A stretch of 41,224 nt of DNA from Candidatus Rokubacteria bacterium 13_1_40CM_69_27 (GTDB lineage Bacteria; Methylomirabilota; Methylomirabilia; Rokubacteriales; CSP1-6). Positions within the stretch are counted from its first letter, which is position 1. The number at the start of each line of letters is the position of its first letter. The DNA lies in assembly GCA_001917535.1 (NCBI GenBank), contig MNEF01000065.1:1-41224 (forward strand), read 5' to 3'. Position numbers and translations under genes: made by a program. Below the pieces are notes generated by a model. The model was not told where the DNA came from and did not search any database. It was given only the letters and a program-made list of their open reading frames with translations. Of this stretch, positions 1 to 8,695 are shown piece after piece.

Positions 1-2
1 AC

Positions 3-293
3 ACGGGCCTGCACCAGACGCCGGAGCAGATCGTGGCCACCGCGGTCCAGGAGGACGCCGACGCCATCGGCCTCAGCGTGCTGTCCGGCGCCCACAACCA
101 CCTGTTCAGGCGGCTGCTGGAGCTGCTGAAGGAAAAGGGCGCGGAGGACATCGTCGTCTTCGGCGGCGGCATCATCCCGCCCGAGGACGCGGCGGCGCTG
201 AAGGCAATGGGCGTCAAGGAGCTGTTCGGCCCGGGGACCTCGACGCAGGACATCGTCCGTTTCGTCCGCGAGAACGTCCGCGCCACGGTGTAA
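3..293 (+). CDS. Methylmalonyl-CoA mutase, C-terminal cobalamin-binding domain (5' partial)
   Basis: The reading frame enters from the left edge, so only the last ~96 residues are visible. They match the B12-binding domain of methylmalonyl-CoA mutase or its stand-alone small subunit: [19 protein letters not shown], then the helix after the cobalamin loop ([20 protein letters not shown]), then [18 protein letters not shown] and [11 protein letters not shown]. The family rearranges (R)-methylmalonyl-CoA to succinyl-CoA in the cytoplasm. The DXHXXG cobalamin-ligand motif should lie just upstream, outside the window. An acyl-CoA dehydrogenase follows, which fits propionyl- or branched-acyl-CoA breakdown. 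Whether this was a separate small subunit or the end of a full mutase cannot be told here. Confidence 0.9.
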   Translation, partial: TGLHQTPEQIVATAVQEDADAIGLSVLSGAHNHLFRRLLELLKEKGAEDIVVFGGGIIPPEDAAALKAMGVKELFGPGTSTQDIVRFVRENVRATV

Positions 294-337
294 CGCCGCG
301 CTGCCGGTCGAGGGCGCGCTGAAGTGAGGGAAGGCCC

Positions 338-508
338 ATGATCAAGAAGCGAGTCGGCACGTGGGTGGTGCTCTCCGAGAAGACGGGGCGCAGCTTCGGG
401 AGCTACGATACCAAGGCGGAGGCGCAGAAGCGCCTGCGCCAGATCGAGTTCTTCAAGCACCTGAAAAAGGGCCGGCCCGGCGCCGGGGCCAAGCGCCGCT
501 CGGCCTGA
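338..508 (+). CDS. Small conserved protein of unknown function (56 aa)
   Basis: ATG start with AGGGAAGG just upstream. The 56-residue product is lysine/arginine rich, with no signal peptide or membrane segment. It begins [20 protein letters not shown], continues [20 protein letters not shown] and ends in a basic tail. This pattern (short beta-hairpin, then a helix with a QLR.IE-type motif) recurs in small uncharacterised bacterial and phage proteins of about 55-65 residues. Function is unknown. It sits between the mutase tail and the acyl-CoA dehydrogenase on the same strand, 44 bases after the former and 14 before the latter, so it is probably co-transcribed. Confidence 0.7.
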   Translation: MIKKRVGTWVVLSEKTGRSFGSYDTKAEAQKRLRQIEFFKHLKKGRPGAGAKRRSA

Positions 509-522
509 CGGGAGACCCGGTC

Positions 523-1668
523 GTGGACTTCGAGCTGACCCCGGAGCAGAAGGACATCCGCGACGTCGCCCGGCAGTTCGCCGACGGCGAGCTGGGCGAC
601 AAGATCGCGCCCTACGACGAGCGTCACGAGTTTCCCCGGGAGATCGTGCGCAAGGTCGGTGAGCTGGGCTTCCTGGGCGCGTTGGTGCCTGCGGAATACG
701 GCGGCGCCGGGCTCGACTGCGTCTCCTACGCGCTGGTCGTCGAGGAGCTGAACCGCGGCGACGCGTCGGTGGGGATCACCATGTGGGCGCACAACTCCCT
801 CTGCGCCAGCCACATCGTGATGTTCGGCTCGCCCGCGCAGAAGGTGAAGTACCTGCCGCCGCTGGCGCGGGGCGAGGTGCTGGGAGCGTGGGGACTCACC
901 GAGCCCGGCTCCGGCTCGGATGCCGCCGCGCTCCGCACGCGCGCGGAGCTGCGGGACGGCGTCTGGATGCTCAACGGGAGCAAGGCGTTCATCACCAACG
1001 CCAGCGTCGGCGGGACGGCGGTGGTGATGGCCCGCACCGATGCCGAGAAGTCGTCGAGGGGCATCTCGGCGTTCGTCCTCGAGAAGGGGATGCCCGGCTT
1101 CTCCGCCGGCCGACCCTACCGCAAGCTCGGCCTGCACGCTTCCGATACCGCCGAGCTGATCTTCGAGGACGCGCGGGTGCCCGCCGAAAATCTCCTCGGC
1201 CAGCGCGGCGAGGGGTTCGGGCAGGCCATGCGGGTGCTGGAGGGCGGACGCATCGCCATGGCCGCGATGGCGGTGGGGATCGCCCAGGCCGCCCTCGACC
1301 AGGCGGTGAAGTACATGAATCAGCGGACCGCCTTCGGGCGCACGCTGGCGGAGTTCAACGGGCTCCAGGCGATCGTGGCCGACCTCGCGACCGAGATCGA
1401 GGTGGCGCGCTTGCTGACCCTGCGTGCCGCCTGGCTGAAGGATATGGGCCGGCCGGCGATGCACGCCGCCGCGATGGCCAAGCTCTTCGCCTCCGAGACT
1501 GCGATGAAGGCCGCCACCAAGGCGGTGCAGCTCCACGGCGGCGCCGGCTACATCACGGAGTTCCCCGTCGAGCGCATCTTCCGGGACGCCAAGATCACGG
1601 AGATCGGCGAGGGGACGTCGGAGATCCAGAGGTGGGTCATCGCGCGTGAGATCCTCCAGCTCACGTGA
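523..1668 (+). CDS. Acyl-CoA dehydrogenase
   Basis: FAD enzyme that introduces an alpha-beta double bond into an acyl-CoA and passes electrons to ETF. GTG at 523 is chosen because CGGGAG lies before it and the product (381 aa) then begins [20 protein letters not shown], the usual family start. An upstream GTG at 361 would add a non-homologous leader overlapping the small gene. TEPGSGSD (residues 126-133) is the flavin/substrate loop. [17 protein letters not shown] near residues 354-370 carries the catalytic-base position (Glu363) of short-chain and butyryl-type enzymes. Length is normal. Chain-length specificity cannot be read, but short or branched substrates fit the neighbouring mutase. Confidence 0.93.
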   Translation: MDFELTPEQKDIRDVARQFADGELGDKIAPYDERHEFPREIVRKVGELGFLGALVPAEYGGAGLDCVSYALVVEELNRGDASVGITMWAHNSLCASHIVMFGSPAQKVKYLPPLARGEVLGAWGLTEPGSGSDAAALRTRAELRDGVWMLNGSKAFITNASVGGTAVVMARTDAEKSSRGISAFVLEKGMPGFSAGRPYRKLGLHASDTAELIFEDARVPAENLLGQRGEGFGQAMRVLEGGRIAMAAMAVGIAQAALDQAVKYMNQRTAFGRTLAEFNGLQAIVADLATEIEVARLLTLRAAWLKDMGRPAMHAAAMAKLFASETAMKAATKAVQLHGGAGYITEFPVERIFRDAKITEIGEGTSEIQRWVIAREILQLT

Positions 1669-1709
1669 CAGGGGCCTCGTGAGGCTCGCGATTCGGAGCC
1701 GCGGGCGAC

Positions 1710-2498
1710 GTGACCGTAGCCGACGCTGAGCTGATCCGGATCGACGGTGTCGCCAAGCGCTACCGGACGGCCTCGGGGGTCGTGGACGCGCTCGGCGACG
1801 TGTCACTGGCGGTGCCCGAGGGCCAGTTCTGCACGATCATCGGGCCCTCGGGCTGCGGCAAATCGACGCTCCTGGGGATGCTGGCGGGCCTCGTCGGTCC
1901 CGACGGCGGGCGCGTGCTGATCGAGGGGCAGCCGGTCACCGGGCCCGATCCCCGGCGCGTCGCCACCGTCTTCCAGGACCCCGGCCTCTTCCCCTGGCGC
2001 ACGGCGCTCGAGAACGTGGAGTTCGGCCTGGAGCTGCAGGGCGCGGACCGCGGGCGGCGCCGCGCGGTGGCCACCGAGCTGCTGGGCCCGCTGGGCCTCC
2101 GCGGCTTCGCCGAGAAGTATCCGCGCGAGCTCTCGGGCGGCATGAAGCAGCGGGTGGCCATCGGGCGCGCGCTGGCCATCGATACGAAGATCCTCCTGAT
2201 GGACGAGCCCTTCGGGGCGCTGGACGAGCAGACGCGCATGCTCATGGGCGAGTGGCTGCTCGACATCTGGCGCCGGACGAACAAGACCGTGATCTTCGTC
2301 ACCCACAGCCTGCACGAGGCGCTCGCGCTGTCGACGCGGGTGGTGGTCATGACGGCCCGCCCCGGGCGGATCAAGAGCGTGCTCGAGCTGCCGCTGGGGT
2401 ATCCCCGCGCGATGGAGTCGCCCGAGCTGGTGACGTTGCGGGCCAAGCTCTGGAGCGAGATCCGCGACGAGTCGCTGCGAGCCATGAGCGAGTCGTGA
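1710..2498 (+). CDS. NitT/TauT-type ABC transporter ATP-binding protein
   Basis: Cytoplasmic ATPase of an importer of the nitrate/sulfonate/taurine/thiamine-precursor class (SsuB/TauB-like). Walker A is GPSGCGKS (residues 45-52), the Q-loop lies in TVFQDPGLFPWRT, the signature is LSGGMKQR (141-148), Walker B is ILLMDEP (161-167), the D-loop is GALD and the switch His is in VTHSLHEA. FQDPGLFPW is typical of this subfamily. 262 aa is normal. GTG start at 1710. The stop overlaps the start of the first permease by 4 bases (GTGA), so the pair is translationally coupled. No binding protein is adjacent, so the substrate is open. Confidence 0.92.
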   Translation: MTVADAELIRIDGVAKRYRTASGVVDALGDVSLAVPEGQFCTIIGPSGCGKSTLLGMLAGLVGPDGGRVLIEGQPVTGPDPRRVATVFQDPGLFPWRTALENVEFGLELQGADRGRRRAVATELLGPLGLRGFAEKYPRELSGGMKQRVAIGRALAIDTKILLMDEPFGALDEQTRMLMGEWLLDIWRRTNKTVIFVTHSLHEALALSTRVVVMTARPGRIKSVLELPLGYPRAMESPELVTLRAKLWSEIRDESLRAMSES

Positions 2499-3241
2499 CC
2501 ACCTCGGCCTTCCGCCTGGCCATCCTGAGCGGGGTGCTGGCGCTCTGGGAGATCGCGGCCCGAGCAGGCAACCCGCTCCTCTACGTGCCCCCCTCGGCGG
2601 TGCTGCCGTCCCTCGTGAATCTGGTGGCGCTGCGCTCATACCCGGATCTGCTCGAGCACGTCCTGCTCACCGCCCGTGAGATCGCCGTCGCCTACGCGCT
2701 GGCGGTGGCGGGCGGAGTCGGCGTGGGCTGCGCGCTGGGGGGCCATCGGGTGCTCGGGCGCGCCTACGCGCCCATGCTGGCCGCGCTCTACGCCGTTCCG
2801 GCGGTGGTCTGGTACCCCTCGCTCATGCTCTTCTTCGGGCTCGACGCCGCCTCGAAGATCGCGTTCGGATTCCTCCTGGGATTCTTTCCCATCACGCTGG
2901 CGGTGCTCGCCGGCACGCGCCAGGTGAATCCGCACCTCGTCACGGTCGCGCGGAGCTTCGGCGCCTCGCCGCTCGCCGTCTTCGCGAAGGTGCTGCTCCC
3001 CGGCATGCTCTTCACGCTGGTGGGCGGGCTCCGGACGGGCCTCGCGCTCGCGGTGATCGGCGTCATCGTGGGCGAGGTTCTCGGCGCCAAGGCAGGGATG
3101 GGCACGCTCATCAATCACGCCTACGGGCTCTTCCGGACGGCCGACTACGTCGCGCTGGTGCTGGTGACGCTGGTGCTGATCGTCACCTCCGACGTCCTGG
3201 CCAGTCTGGTCGAGCGCCGGGCCCGACGGTGGACGACGTGA
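2495..3241 (+). CDS. NitT/TauT-type ABC transporter permease 1
   Basis: Inner-membrane subunit (SsuC/TauC type, 248 aa). GTG at 2495 sits inside the stop region of the ATPase gene (GTGA overlap) and gives VTTSAFRLAILSGVLALWE, a typical first membrane helix. The open frame extends further upstream but only inside the ATPase gene. Several hydrophobic segments are evident. The cytoplasmic EAA loop that contacts the ATPase is TVARSFGASPLAVFAKVLLP at about residues 149-168. It is followed by a second, paralogous permease, so the complex is probably a heterodimeric channel rather than the usual homodimer. Confidence 0.9.
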   Translation: MTTSAFRLAILSGVLALWEIAARAGNPLLYVPPSAVLPSLVNLVALRSYPDLLEHVLLTAREIAVAYALAVAGGVGVGCALGGHRVLGRAYAPMLAALYAVPAVVWYPSLMLFFGLDAASKIAFGFLLGFFPITLAVLAGTRQVNPHLVTVARSFGASPLAVFAKVLLPGMLFTLVGGLRTGLALAVIGVIVGEVLGAKAGMGTLINHAYGLFRTADYVALVLVTLVLIVTSDVLASLVERRARRWTT

Positions 3242-3987
3242 GCGAGGCCCGTCGCATCCGGCTGCTGCAGGTGGCGAGCGTCCTGGCCGTGCTGGCGGTG
3301 TGGGAGGCCTCGGCCCGGGCCGGGTGGGTCGATCCGCTCTTCGTCGCGCCGCCCAGCGTGGTGGCCCGCGCCTTCGGCGCGATCGGGGGTGCGGCGCTCA
3401 TCGCGCTGGGCGACACGCTGGCCAAGACGGCGGTGGCCTACACGCTGGCGGTCGGGCTGGGCGTGCCGGCCGGGCTCATGATCGGCTCGGTGCGGGCGGT
3501 GCACGACGTGGTCCATCCCTTCGTCGTCGCGCTCTACGGGATCCCGAAGATCCTGGTACTGCCCTGGATCGTGCTGCTGCTGGGCTTCGGCACCGCGCCC
3601 GCGGTCGCCTACGGTGCCATCCACGGCCTCTTCCCCATCCTGGTGCTGGTCATCGGGGGCGTGCGCGACGTCGATCCGGCGCTCATCACCGTGGCCCGCT
3701 CGTACGGCGCGCGGCCGTGGCAGATCTACTGGAAGGTGATCCTGCCGGCCAGCGTGCCCTCGGTGCTGGCGAGCCTCCGCCTCGGCATCGTCTTCTGTCT
3801 CCTCGGCGTGCTGATCGTGGAGATGTTCGCCGGCGTGCGCGGCATGGGCCACGTCCTGAACGCACTGGCCAACGGCTTTCAGGCCGCCCAGCTCTTCGCC
3901 GCCACCGCCCTGGTCTCGGCCGCTTCCATCGGCTTCGTGCTGGCCCTCGACGCGCTCAACGAGAAGCTCTCTCACTGGCGGGGGTGA
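3238..3987 (+). CDS. NitT/TauT-type ABC transporter permease 2
   Basis: Second permease of the same importer (249 aa), clearly paralogous to its neighbour. It shares the opening pattern (LAVLAVWEASARAGWVDPLF versus LALWEIAARAGNPLLY) and has the EAA loop TVARSYGARPWQIYWKVILP near residues 151-170. Start choice: GTG at 3238 overlaps the preceding stop by 4 bases, repeating the arrangement one gene earlier. GTG at 3229 would add three residues and cannot be excluded. The gene ends 21 bases before the convergent dpp-type operon. Two permeases per ATPase are known in HMP/thiamine-precursor and some aromatic or sulfonate systems, but no substrate can be assigned. Confidence 0.88.
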   Translation: MSEARRIRLLQVASVLAVLAVWEASARAGWVDPLFVAPPSVVARAFGAIGGAALIALGDTLAKTAVAYTLAVGLGVPAGLMIGSVRAVHDVVHPFVVALYGIPKILVLPWIVLLLGFGTAPAVAYGAIHGLFPILVLVIGGVRDVDPALITVARSYGARPWQIYWKVILPASVPSVLASLRLGIVFCLLGVLIVEMFAGVRGMGHVLNALANGFQAAQLFAATALVSAASIGFVLALDALNEKLSHWRG

Positions 3988-3994
3988 TCCCGCT

Positions 3995-4010
3995 GACGCG
4001 CGGGCGCGTC
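3995..4010. terminator. Possible hairpin at the convergent junction
   Basis: Six-base inverted repeat GACGCG-CGGG-CGCGTC between a plus-strand and a minus-strand operon, overlapping the stop of the latter by two bases. There is no T-tract on either side, so intrinsic termination is doubtful. The position is right for a bidirectional end of transcription. Confidence 0.25.
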
Positions 4011-4923
4011 ACTCCCCCCGCAGCGTCGGATCCAGCAGGTCGCGGAGCCAGTCGCCGGTTCGGCTGACGACGAGCGACGTCAGCATCAGCACGATGCCGG
4101 GGCAGGTGGAGATCCACCACGCCGAGTCCAGGTACTCGCGGCCCTCGTGGATCATGCCGCCCCAGGACGGTGTGGGCGGCTGGATGCCGAGCCCCAGGAA
4201 GGAGAGCGTGGCCTCCAGCACGATGGCGCGCGCCAGCTCCAGGGTGGCGATGACGACCAGGGAGGAGACGACGTTGGGCAGGACGTGGCCGAGCACGATG
4301 CGCAGGGTGGAGCCGCCCAGCGCGTGGATGGCGTCCACGAACTCGCGCGAGCGCAGCACCAGCACCTGCGAGCGGAGGATCCGCGCGTAGGCGACCCAGC
4401 CCGAGAGCCCGACGACGACGATCAACGTCGGGAAGCTGGGGCCCAGGACCGCGATGATGCCGATGGCCAGCAGGATGAAGGGGAACGCGAGCTGGGCGTC
4501 GGCCAGCGTCATGATGACGCCGTCCATCCAGCCGCCCCGGAAGCCCGCCAGCAGGCCCAGCGCCGCGCCGAGCAGCCCGCCGACGGTCACGGCGGCGAAG
4601 CCGATGACGAGGGAGACGCGCGAGCCGTAGATCACCCGCGAGAGTACGTCGCGCCCGAGATGGTCGGTGCCGAGGAGGTGCGCCTGGCCGTCGGCGGCCG
4701 CCAGGGTGGGCGCGGTCAGTCGCGCGCGGAGCGACTGGCGCGTCGGGTCGTGCGGCGCCAGCCACGGCGCCGCCGCGGCCACGGTGCCCAGCAGCACCAC
4801 GAAGGCCACGCCGGCCAGCGCCAGCCACAGGCCTCGACGCCGCCGGGCGCCGACCCGGGCCGCGACGGGGCGGAGGTCGACGACGGCGTCAGGCGCGGCG
4901 GACGCGGGGATCGAGGAGGCCAT
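4009..4923 (-). CDS. Dipeptide/oligopeptide-type ABC transporter permease (DppC-like)
   Basis: Second inner-membrane subunit of a peptide/nickel/opine-class importer (304 aa). A proline-rich N-terminal tail precedes the first helix (LWLALAGVAFVVLLGTVAAA). Then comes the DppC-type sequence PHDPTRQSLRARL and HLLGTDHLGRDVLSRVIYGS, a hallmark of the subfamily. The EAA-type loop is DAIHALGGSTLRIVLGHVLP, followed by EATLSFLGLGIQPPTPSWG, also characteristic. The start overlaps the end of the upstream permease gene by 35 bases, and a slightly later start is possible. No ATPase gene of this importer is in the window, so ATP hydrolysis must come from elsewhere. Confidence 0.92.
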   Translation of the reverse strand: MASSIPASAAPDAVVDLRPVAARVGARRRRGLWLALAGVAFVVLLGTVAAAAPWLAPHDPTRQSLRARLTAPTLAAADGQAHLLGTDHLGRDVLSRVIYGSRVSLVIGFAAVTVGGLLGAALGLLAGFRGGWMDGVIMTLADAQLAFPFILLAIGIIAVLGPSFPTLIVVVGLSGWVAYARILRSQVLVLRSREFVDAIHALGGSTLRIVLGHVLPNVVSSLVVIATLELARAIVLEATLSFLGLGIQPPTPSWGGMIHEGREYLDSAWWISTCPGIVLMLTSLVVSRTGDWLRDLLDPTLRGE

Positions 4924-5815
4924 ACAGGAGATCGATGACGAAGTTGATGGCGATGAAGACCACGGCCGAGAGGAAGACCGTGCACTGCACGACCGGGTAG
5001 TCCCGGTTGTAGATCGACTGGATCGCCAGCCGTCCCATCCCCGGCCAGGCGAAGACCGTCTCGGTGACGACGGCCCCGCCGAGCAGCGTGCCGAACTGCA
5101 GGCCGGTGATCGTCAGGATGGGGATCGCCGCATTCTTCAGCGTGTGCTTGGCCACCACCAGACGCTCGGAAAGCCCCTTGGCGCGGGCCGTGCGGATGAA
5201 GTCGGCGCGCAACACCTCCAGCACCGCCGAGCGGGTGAGGCGCGCGATGGACGCCATCGCGAAGATGCCCAGCGTCAGCGCCGGCAGCACGAGGTGGTGC
5301 CAGTCGCCGCGCCCGCCCGTGGGCAGCAGGCCAGCCTTCAGCGACAGCAGCAGGATGAAGAGGATGCCGAGGAAGAACGTCGGCGCCGCCTGCCCGACCA
5401 GGGCCACGCCCATGGCCGCGTGATCGAGCAATGAGTTGCGCCGCGCCGCCGACAGCACGCCGATGGGCACCGCCACCAGCACGGCGAAGGCGAAGGCCGC
5501 CAGCCCCAGCTCGAAGGTGGCGGGCAGATAGCCGAGGACGACGCGGGCGGCGGGCTCCCGGAAGTGGATGGAGCGGCCGAAGTCGCCGCGCAGCACGTTG
5601 GCCAGGAACGTCGCGTACTGGACGGGCAGGGGACGGTCCAACCCCAGCTCGGTGCGGACGCGGAAGATCTCGCTCCGGGGCGCGTCGGGCGGCAGGAGCA
5701 GCGGCACCGGATCGCCGCTGAGCCGCATGACCACGAAGACCACCGTGGAGACGAGCCACAGCGCGATCAGCGCGCGCAGCAACCGGTGGGCCAGAAAACC
5801 GAGAGTCCCACGCAT
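4889..5815 (-). CDS. Dipeptide/oligopeptide-type ABC transporter permease (DppB-like)
   Basis: First inner-membrane subunit of the same importer (308 aa). The N-terminal signature is MRGTLGFLAHRLLRALIALW followed by STVVFVVMRLSGDP, typical of DppB/OppB. The coupling loop is DFIRTARAKGLSERLVVAKH with the LKNAAIPILTITGLQFG continuation. Later FAWPGMGRLAIQSIYNRDYP is the conserved end-of-family motif. It lies downstream of the binding-protein gene with a 43-base gap that holds a strong hairpin (5822-5851), so permease expression is probably set lower than that of the binding protein. Confidence 0.93.
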   Translation of the reverse strand: MRGTLGFLAHRLLRALIALWLVSTVVFVVMRLSGDPVPLLLPPDAPRSEIFRVRTELGLDRPLPVQYATFLANVLRGDFGRSIHFREPAARVVLGYLPATFELGLAAFAFAVLVAVPIGVLSAARRNSLLDHAAMGVALVGQAAPTFFLGILFILLLSLKAGLLPTGGRGDWHHLVLPALTLGIFAMASIARLTRSAVLEVLRADFIRTARAKGLSERLVVAKHTLKNAAIPILTITGLQFGTLLGGAVVTETVFAWPGMGRLAIQSIYNRDYPVVQCTVFLSAVVFIAINFVIDLLYGLLDPRVRRA

Positions 5816-5821
5816 GGGGAA

Positions 5822-5851
5822 GCGGCCGGGGCCGCTGGCGGCCCCGGCCGC
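5822..5851 (-). promoter_or_regulatory. GC-rich hairpin between binding-protein and permease genes
   Basis: Perfect 14-base inverted repeat (GCGGCCGGGGCCGC and its complement) separated by 2 bases, filling most of the 43-base gap after the binding-protein gene. No T-tract follows. By analogy with malE-malF and many binding-protein/permease junctions, it could stabilise the upstream mRNA 3' end and reduce read-through. That role is inference from position. Confidence 0.55.
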
Positions 5852-5858
5852 GGTGCGC

Positions 5859-7406
5859 TCAGGCGCGGCGGAACTTGAAGTTGAAGCGGCGGATCTCGAA
5901 CTGCTGGTTGGGGTTCGGCGTCCACTCCACGTACTTCTGCAGACCGTAGTCCTCGTAGGGCTGGACCACCGGGATCCACGGGAAGTGCTCGAGGAAGACC
6001 TTCGTCATCTCCCGGTAGGCCTCCCCGCGGAACTTCTCGTCCACCGAGAAGCGCGCCGCCTCCCCCAGCTCGTCGAAGCGCGGGTGGCGCCAGTAGTCCT
6101 GAGGCCCGCCGGGACCCAGCAGGCGCCACATCATGCCGTCGGGATCGCCGAGGGTGGAGGTCGGATCCGACCACCAGAGCCCCTTGAAGGTCCGGTCGCG
6201 GTTCTTCTGCGCGCGGACGGAGTACTCGACCACTTCCACCTTGGCGTTGACGCCGACCTCCCGCCACATGCCCTGGATCGCCTCGGACATGGGCTTGTCG
6301 TTGGCGGTGTAGCCGACCGTGGTCTCGATGACGATCTCTTCGTTCTTGTAGCCCGCTTTCCGGAGCCGCTCGCGCGCCTCGCGCGGGTCGTAGGCGAGCG
6401 GCGGCAGCGCCGGGTCGTAGTGGTTGTCGCCCTTGGCGACGGGGCCGCTGGGCACGATGCCGCGTCCCCGCCACAGCTCTTTGACGATGAGCTCGCGGTC
6501 CACGGCCAGCGAGAGGGCCTGCTTCACCAGCGGGTTGTCGAGGGGCGGGCGCTTGCTGTTCACCGCCAGGACATAGAGCCCCGCGTAGAGCGCGCCCACG
6601 ACCTGGGTGGCGCCGGCGCCGGCCACGCGCTCGCCGTGATCGGGCGGGAGCTGGGTGATGACATCGACCTCGCCCTTGAGAAGCGCGGCAATCCGGGGTG
6701 CGGTCTCCGGCACCGAGCGGAAGATCACGCGGTCGGCGTCGATACGGCCACCCCAGTAATCCGGGTTCGCCTCCAGGACGACCTTGTCGTCCTTCGTCCA
6801 GGAGACGAAGCGCACCGGGCCCGTGCCCACCGGCCGGGCATTGAAGGCGTCGTTGCCGACCGCTTCCAGATATTTCTTGGGCACGATCTGGCCACCGTAG
6901 AAGGCCAGGCGGGCAGGGAGCAGCGGGTCCGGCTTCTTGGTGTGGACGACCACGTTCGTCGCGTCGGGCGTCTCGATGCGATCGATGGTGGTGAACACCG
7001 TGTTCACGCGGGTGTTCTGCTTGGGGTCCCAGGTGCGCTCCAGGCTCCACTTCACGTCGGCGGAGGTGAAGACATCACCGGTGTGCCACCGGACGCCCGG
7101 CCGCAGCTTGAAGCTCCAGGTCGTCTGGCCCTCCCGCTTCCACTCCGTGGCCAGCCCCGGGTAGAGCCTGCCGTCGGGGCGGCGGCTCAGGAGGTTGTCG
7201 AAGAGGTTGAACGACACGCGGATGTCGTTGGACGAGGTGCTGAAGTGCGGGTCGAACTTCGAGATGTCGCCGCCCTGGGCGACGACCAGCTCGCGCTTCT
7301 GGGTCGTCTGCGCGCGCGCCTCGCGGACGAGCGGCCCCGGCAGCGCGGCGAAGGCGCCGGCGGCGGCCGCGCCCTTGAGCAGGTGGCGTCGGGTGACCTG
7401 GACCAT
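5859..7406 (-). CDS. ABC transporter periplasmic binding protein, peptide/nickel/opine class (SBP_bac_5)
   Basis: Secreted solute receptor for the DppBC-like permease (515 aa). It starts MVQVTRRHLLKGAAAAGAFA with a twin-arginine pair at residues 6-7, a hydrophobic core and an ARA-type cleavage site, so Tat export is likely. The mature part opens ELVVAQGGDISKFDPHFSTS and has the family landmarks FNLFDNLLSRRPDGRLYPGL, RPGVRWHTGDVFTSADVKWS and DPLLPARLAFYGGQIVPKKY. Such proteins bind peptides, opines, nickel chelates or other polar solutes. The divergent amine oxidase hints at an amino-acid-like or opine-like substrate, but the sequence does not prove it. Confidence 0.93.
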   Translation of the reverse strand: MVQVTRRHLLKGAAAAGAFAALPGPLVREARAQTTQKRELVVAQGGDISKFDPHFSTSSNDIRVSFNLFDNLLSRRPDGRLYPGLATEWKREGQTTWSFKLRPGVRWHTGDVFTSADVKWSLERTWDPKQNTRVNTVFTTIDRIETPDATNVVVHTKKPDPLLPARLAFYGGQIVPKKYLEAVGNDAFNARPVGTGPVRFVSWTKDDKVVLEANPDYWGGRIDADRVIFRSVPETAPRIAALLKGEVDVITQLPPDHGERVAGAGATQVVGALYAGLYVLAVNSKRPPLDNPLVKQALSLAVDRELIVKELWRGRGIVPSGPVAKGDNHYDPALPPLAYDPREARERLRKAGYKNEEIVIETTVGYTANDKPMSEAIQGMWREVGVNAKVEVVEYSVRAQKNRDRTFKGLWWSDPTSTLGDPDGMMWRLLGPGGPQDYWRHPRFDELGEAARFSVDEKFRGEAYREMTKVFLEHFPWIPVVQPYEDYGLQKYVEWTPNPNQQFEIRRFNFKFRRA

Positions 7407-7452
7407 GACGGGCCTCCTCTGGATTCGCTCGCCTCGGACGGCGGGGGCCTCA

Positions 7453-7482
7453 TATATGGGGCTCCTCGGAGCCGGCTGTCAA
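7453..7482 (-). promoter_or_regulatory. Candidate sigma70-type promoter for the dpp-type operon
   Basis: On the minus strand a perfect TTGACA (7482-7477) is followed after 18 bases by CATATA (7458-7453), with an overlapping TATATG (7456-7451). It lies 47 bases upstream of the binding-protein start in the 106-base divergent gap shared with the oxidase gene. The -35 is convincing and the -10 is imperfect. Confidence 0.45.
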
Positions 7483-7512
7483 GGGGCGGCCCGATCGTGT
7501 CACAATCCACGC

Positions 7513-8694
7513 GTGGCCACGGCCGACGTCGTCGTCATCGGCGGGGGCGCCACCGGCGCCAGCACCGCCTTCCATCTCGCCACCGTCGGGGTGCCGCGGG
7601 TCGTGCTGCTCGAGCGTCACCATCTCGGCGCCGGAGCCACCGGCAAGTCAGGCTCGCTCGTGCGTATGCACTACACCAACGAGGTGGAATCGCGGCTGGC
7701 CTTCGAGAGCCTCAAGATCTTTCGCGACTTCCAGGCCATCGTGGGCGGCGACTGCGGCTTCGAGCCGGCCGGCTTCATCCAGATCGTGGGGACGGGCTAC
7801 GAGCGCGCGCTCGCCCACAACGTCGACACCCAGCGCCGGATCGGCATCGACACCCGGGTGATCACGCGAGAGGAGCTGAGGCGCCTCCTCCCCGGCTGCC
7901 ACGTCGACGATATCGGCGCGGCCGCCTGGGAGCCGGGCTCCGGCTTCGCCGACCCGAACGCCACCACCTTCGCCTTCGCCGAGGCCGCGCGCCGGCGGGG
8001 CGTCACGATCCGCACGCACTGCGAGGCCCGCCGCATCCTGGTGGAGCGCGGGCGCGTCGTCGGGGTCGAGACGGCCGAGGATCGGATCGCCGCCCCGGTC
8101 GTCGTCGTCGCCGCCGGCGCCTGGGCCACGGGGCTGCTGGCGCCGCTGGGGCTCGACTACGGCCTCAGGCCCCATCGCGTGCAGATTTCGATCCTCCGCT
8201 GGCCCGCCGGGTTCGGGCACCGTCACCCCGCCGTCATCGACGCCATCCACCAGTCGTGGTTCCGGCCGGAGGGGCTCGCCTCGACGCTGGCCGGCGTCGA
8301 GCTGGGCGTGGGCCACGCCGACCCCGAGCGCTTCGACGAGAGCGTGGATCCGGACTACGTCGCGCGCTGTCGGGAGAAGCTGGCGGCCCGGCTGCCCGTC
8401 TTCGCCGACGCCACCATGCGCGGCGGCTGGGCCGGCATGATCATGATGAGCCCCGACGGGCGGCCGATCATCGATCAGATCCCCTCGGTGGCCGGCCTCT
8501 ACGGCATGCTGGGCGACTCGGGCACCTCGTTCAAGACGTCGCCCGCCATCGGCCGCTGCCTCGCCGAGTGGATCGTCGAGGGCAAGCCCCGCACCGCCGA
8601 TCTCGCGCCCTTCCGCTCGACGCGCTTCGCCGAAGGACGCCCCTGGGTGGACGAGCACCACTACGGCCGGGAGCGGTTGACGATCTCGCGCTGA
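7513..8694 (+). CDS. FAD-dependent oxidoreductase, DAO family (sarcosine oxidase beta / glycine-D-amino-acid oxidase-like)
   Basis: Flavoprotein of 393 aa that probably oxidises the C-N bond of an N-methylated or D-amino acid or an opine. The dinucleotide-binding motif VVVIGGGATGASTAFHLA starts at residue 6 (GGGATG at 10-15). The second conserved stretch GAGATGKSGSLVRMHYTN resembles sarcosine oxidase beta subunits. The C-terminal motif GMLGDSGTSFKTSPAIGRCL is the usual FAD-contacting end (normally G.SGHGF), here with SGTSF. GTG at 7513 places the Rossmann motif at the very N terminus. It diverges from the Dpp-type importer, so uptake and oxidation of one substrate is the simplest reading. No sarcosine oxidase alpha, gamma or delta genes are present. 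Confidence 0.88.
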   Translation: MATADVVVIGGGATGASTAFHLATVGVPRVVLLERHHLGAGATGKSGSLVRMHYTNEVESRLAFESLKIFRDFQAIVGGDCGFEPAGFIQIVGTGYERALAHNVDTQRRIGIDTRVITREELRRLLPGCHVDDIGAAAWEPGSGFADPNATTFAFAEAARRRGVTIRTHCEARRILVERGRVVGVETAEDRIAAPVVVVAAGAWATGLLAPLGLDYGLRPHRVQISILRWPAGFGHRHPAVIDAIHQSWFRPEGLASTLAGVELGVGHADPERFDESVDPDYVARCREKLAARLPVFADATMRGGWAGMIMMSPDGRPIIDQIPSVAGLYGMLGDSGTSFKTSPAIGRCLAEWIVEGKPRTADLAPFRSTRFAEGRPWVDEHHYGRERLTISR

Positions 8695-8695
8695 T

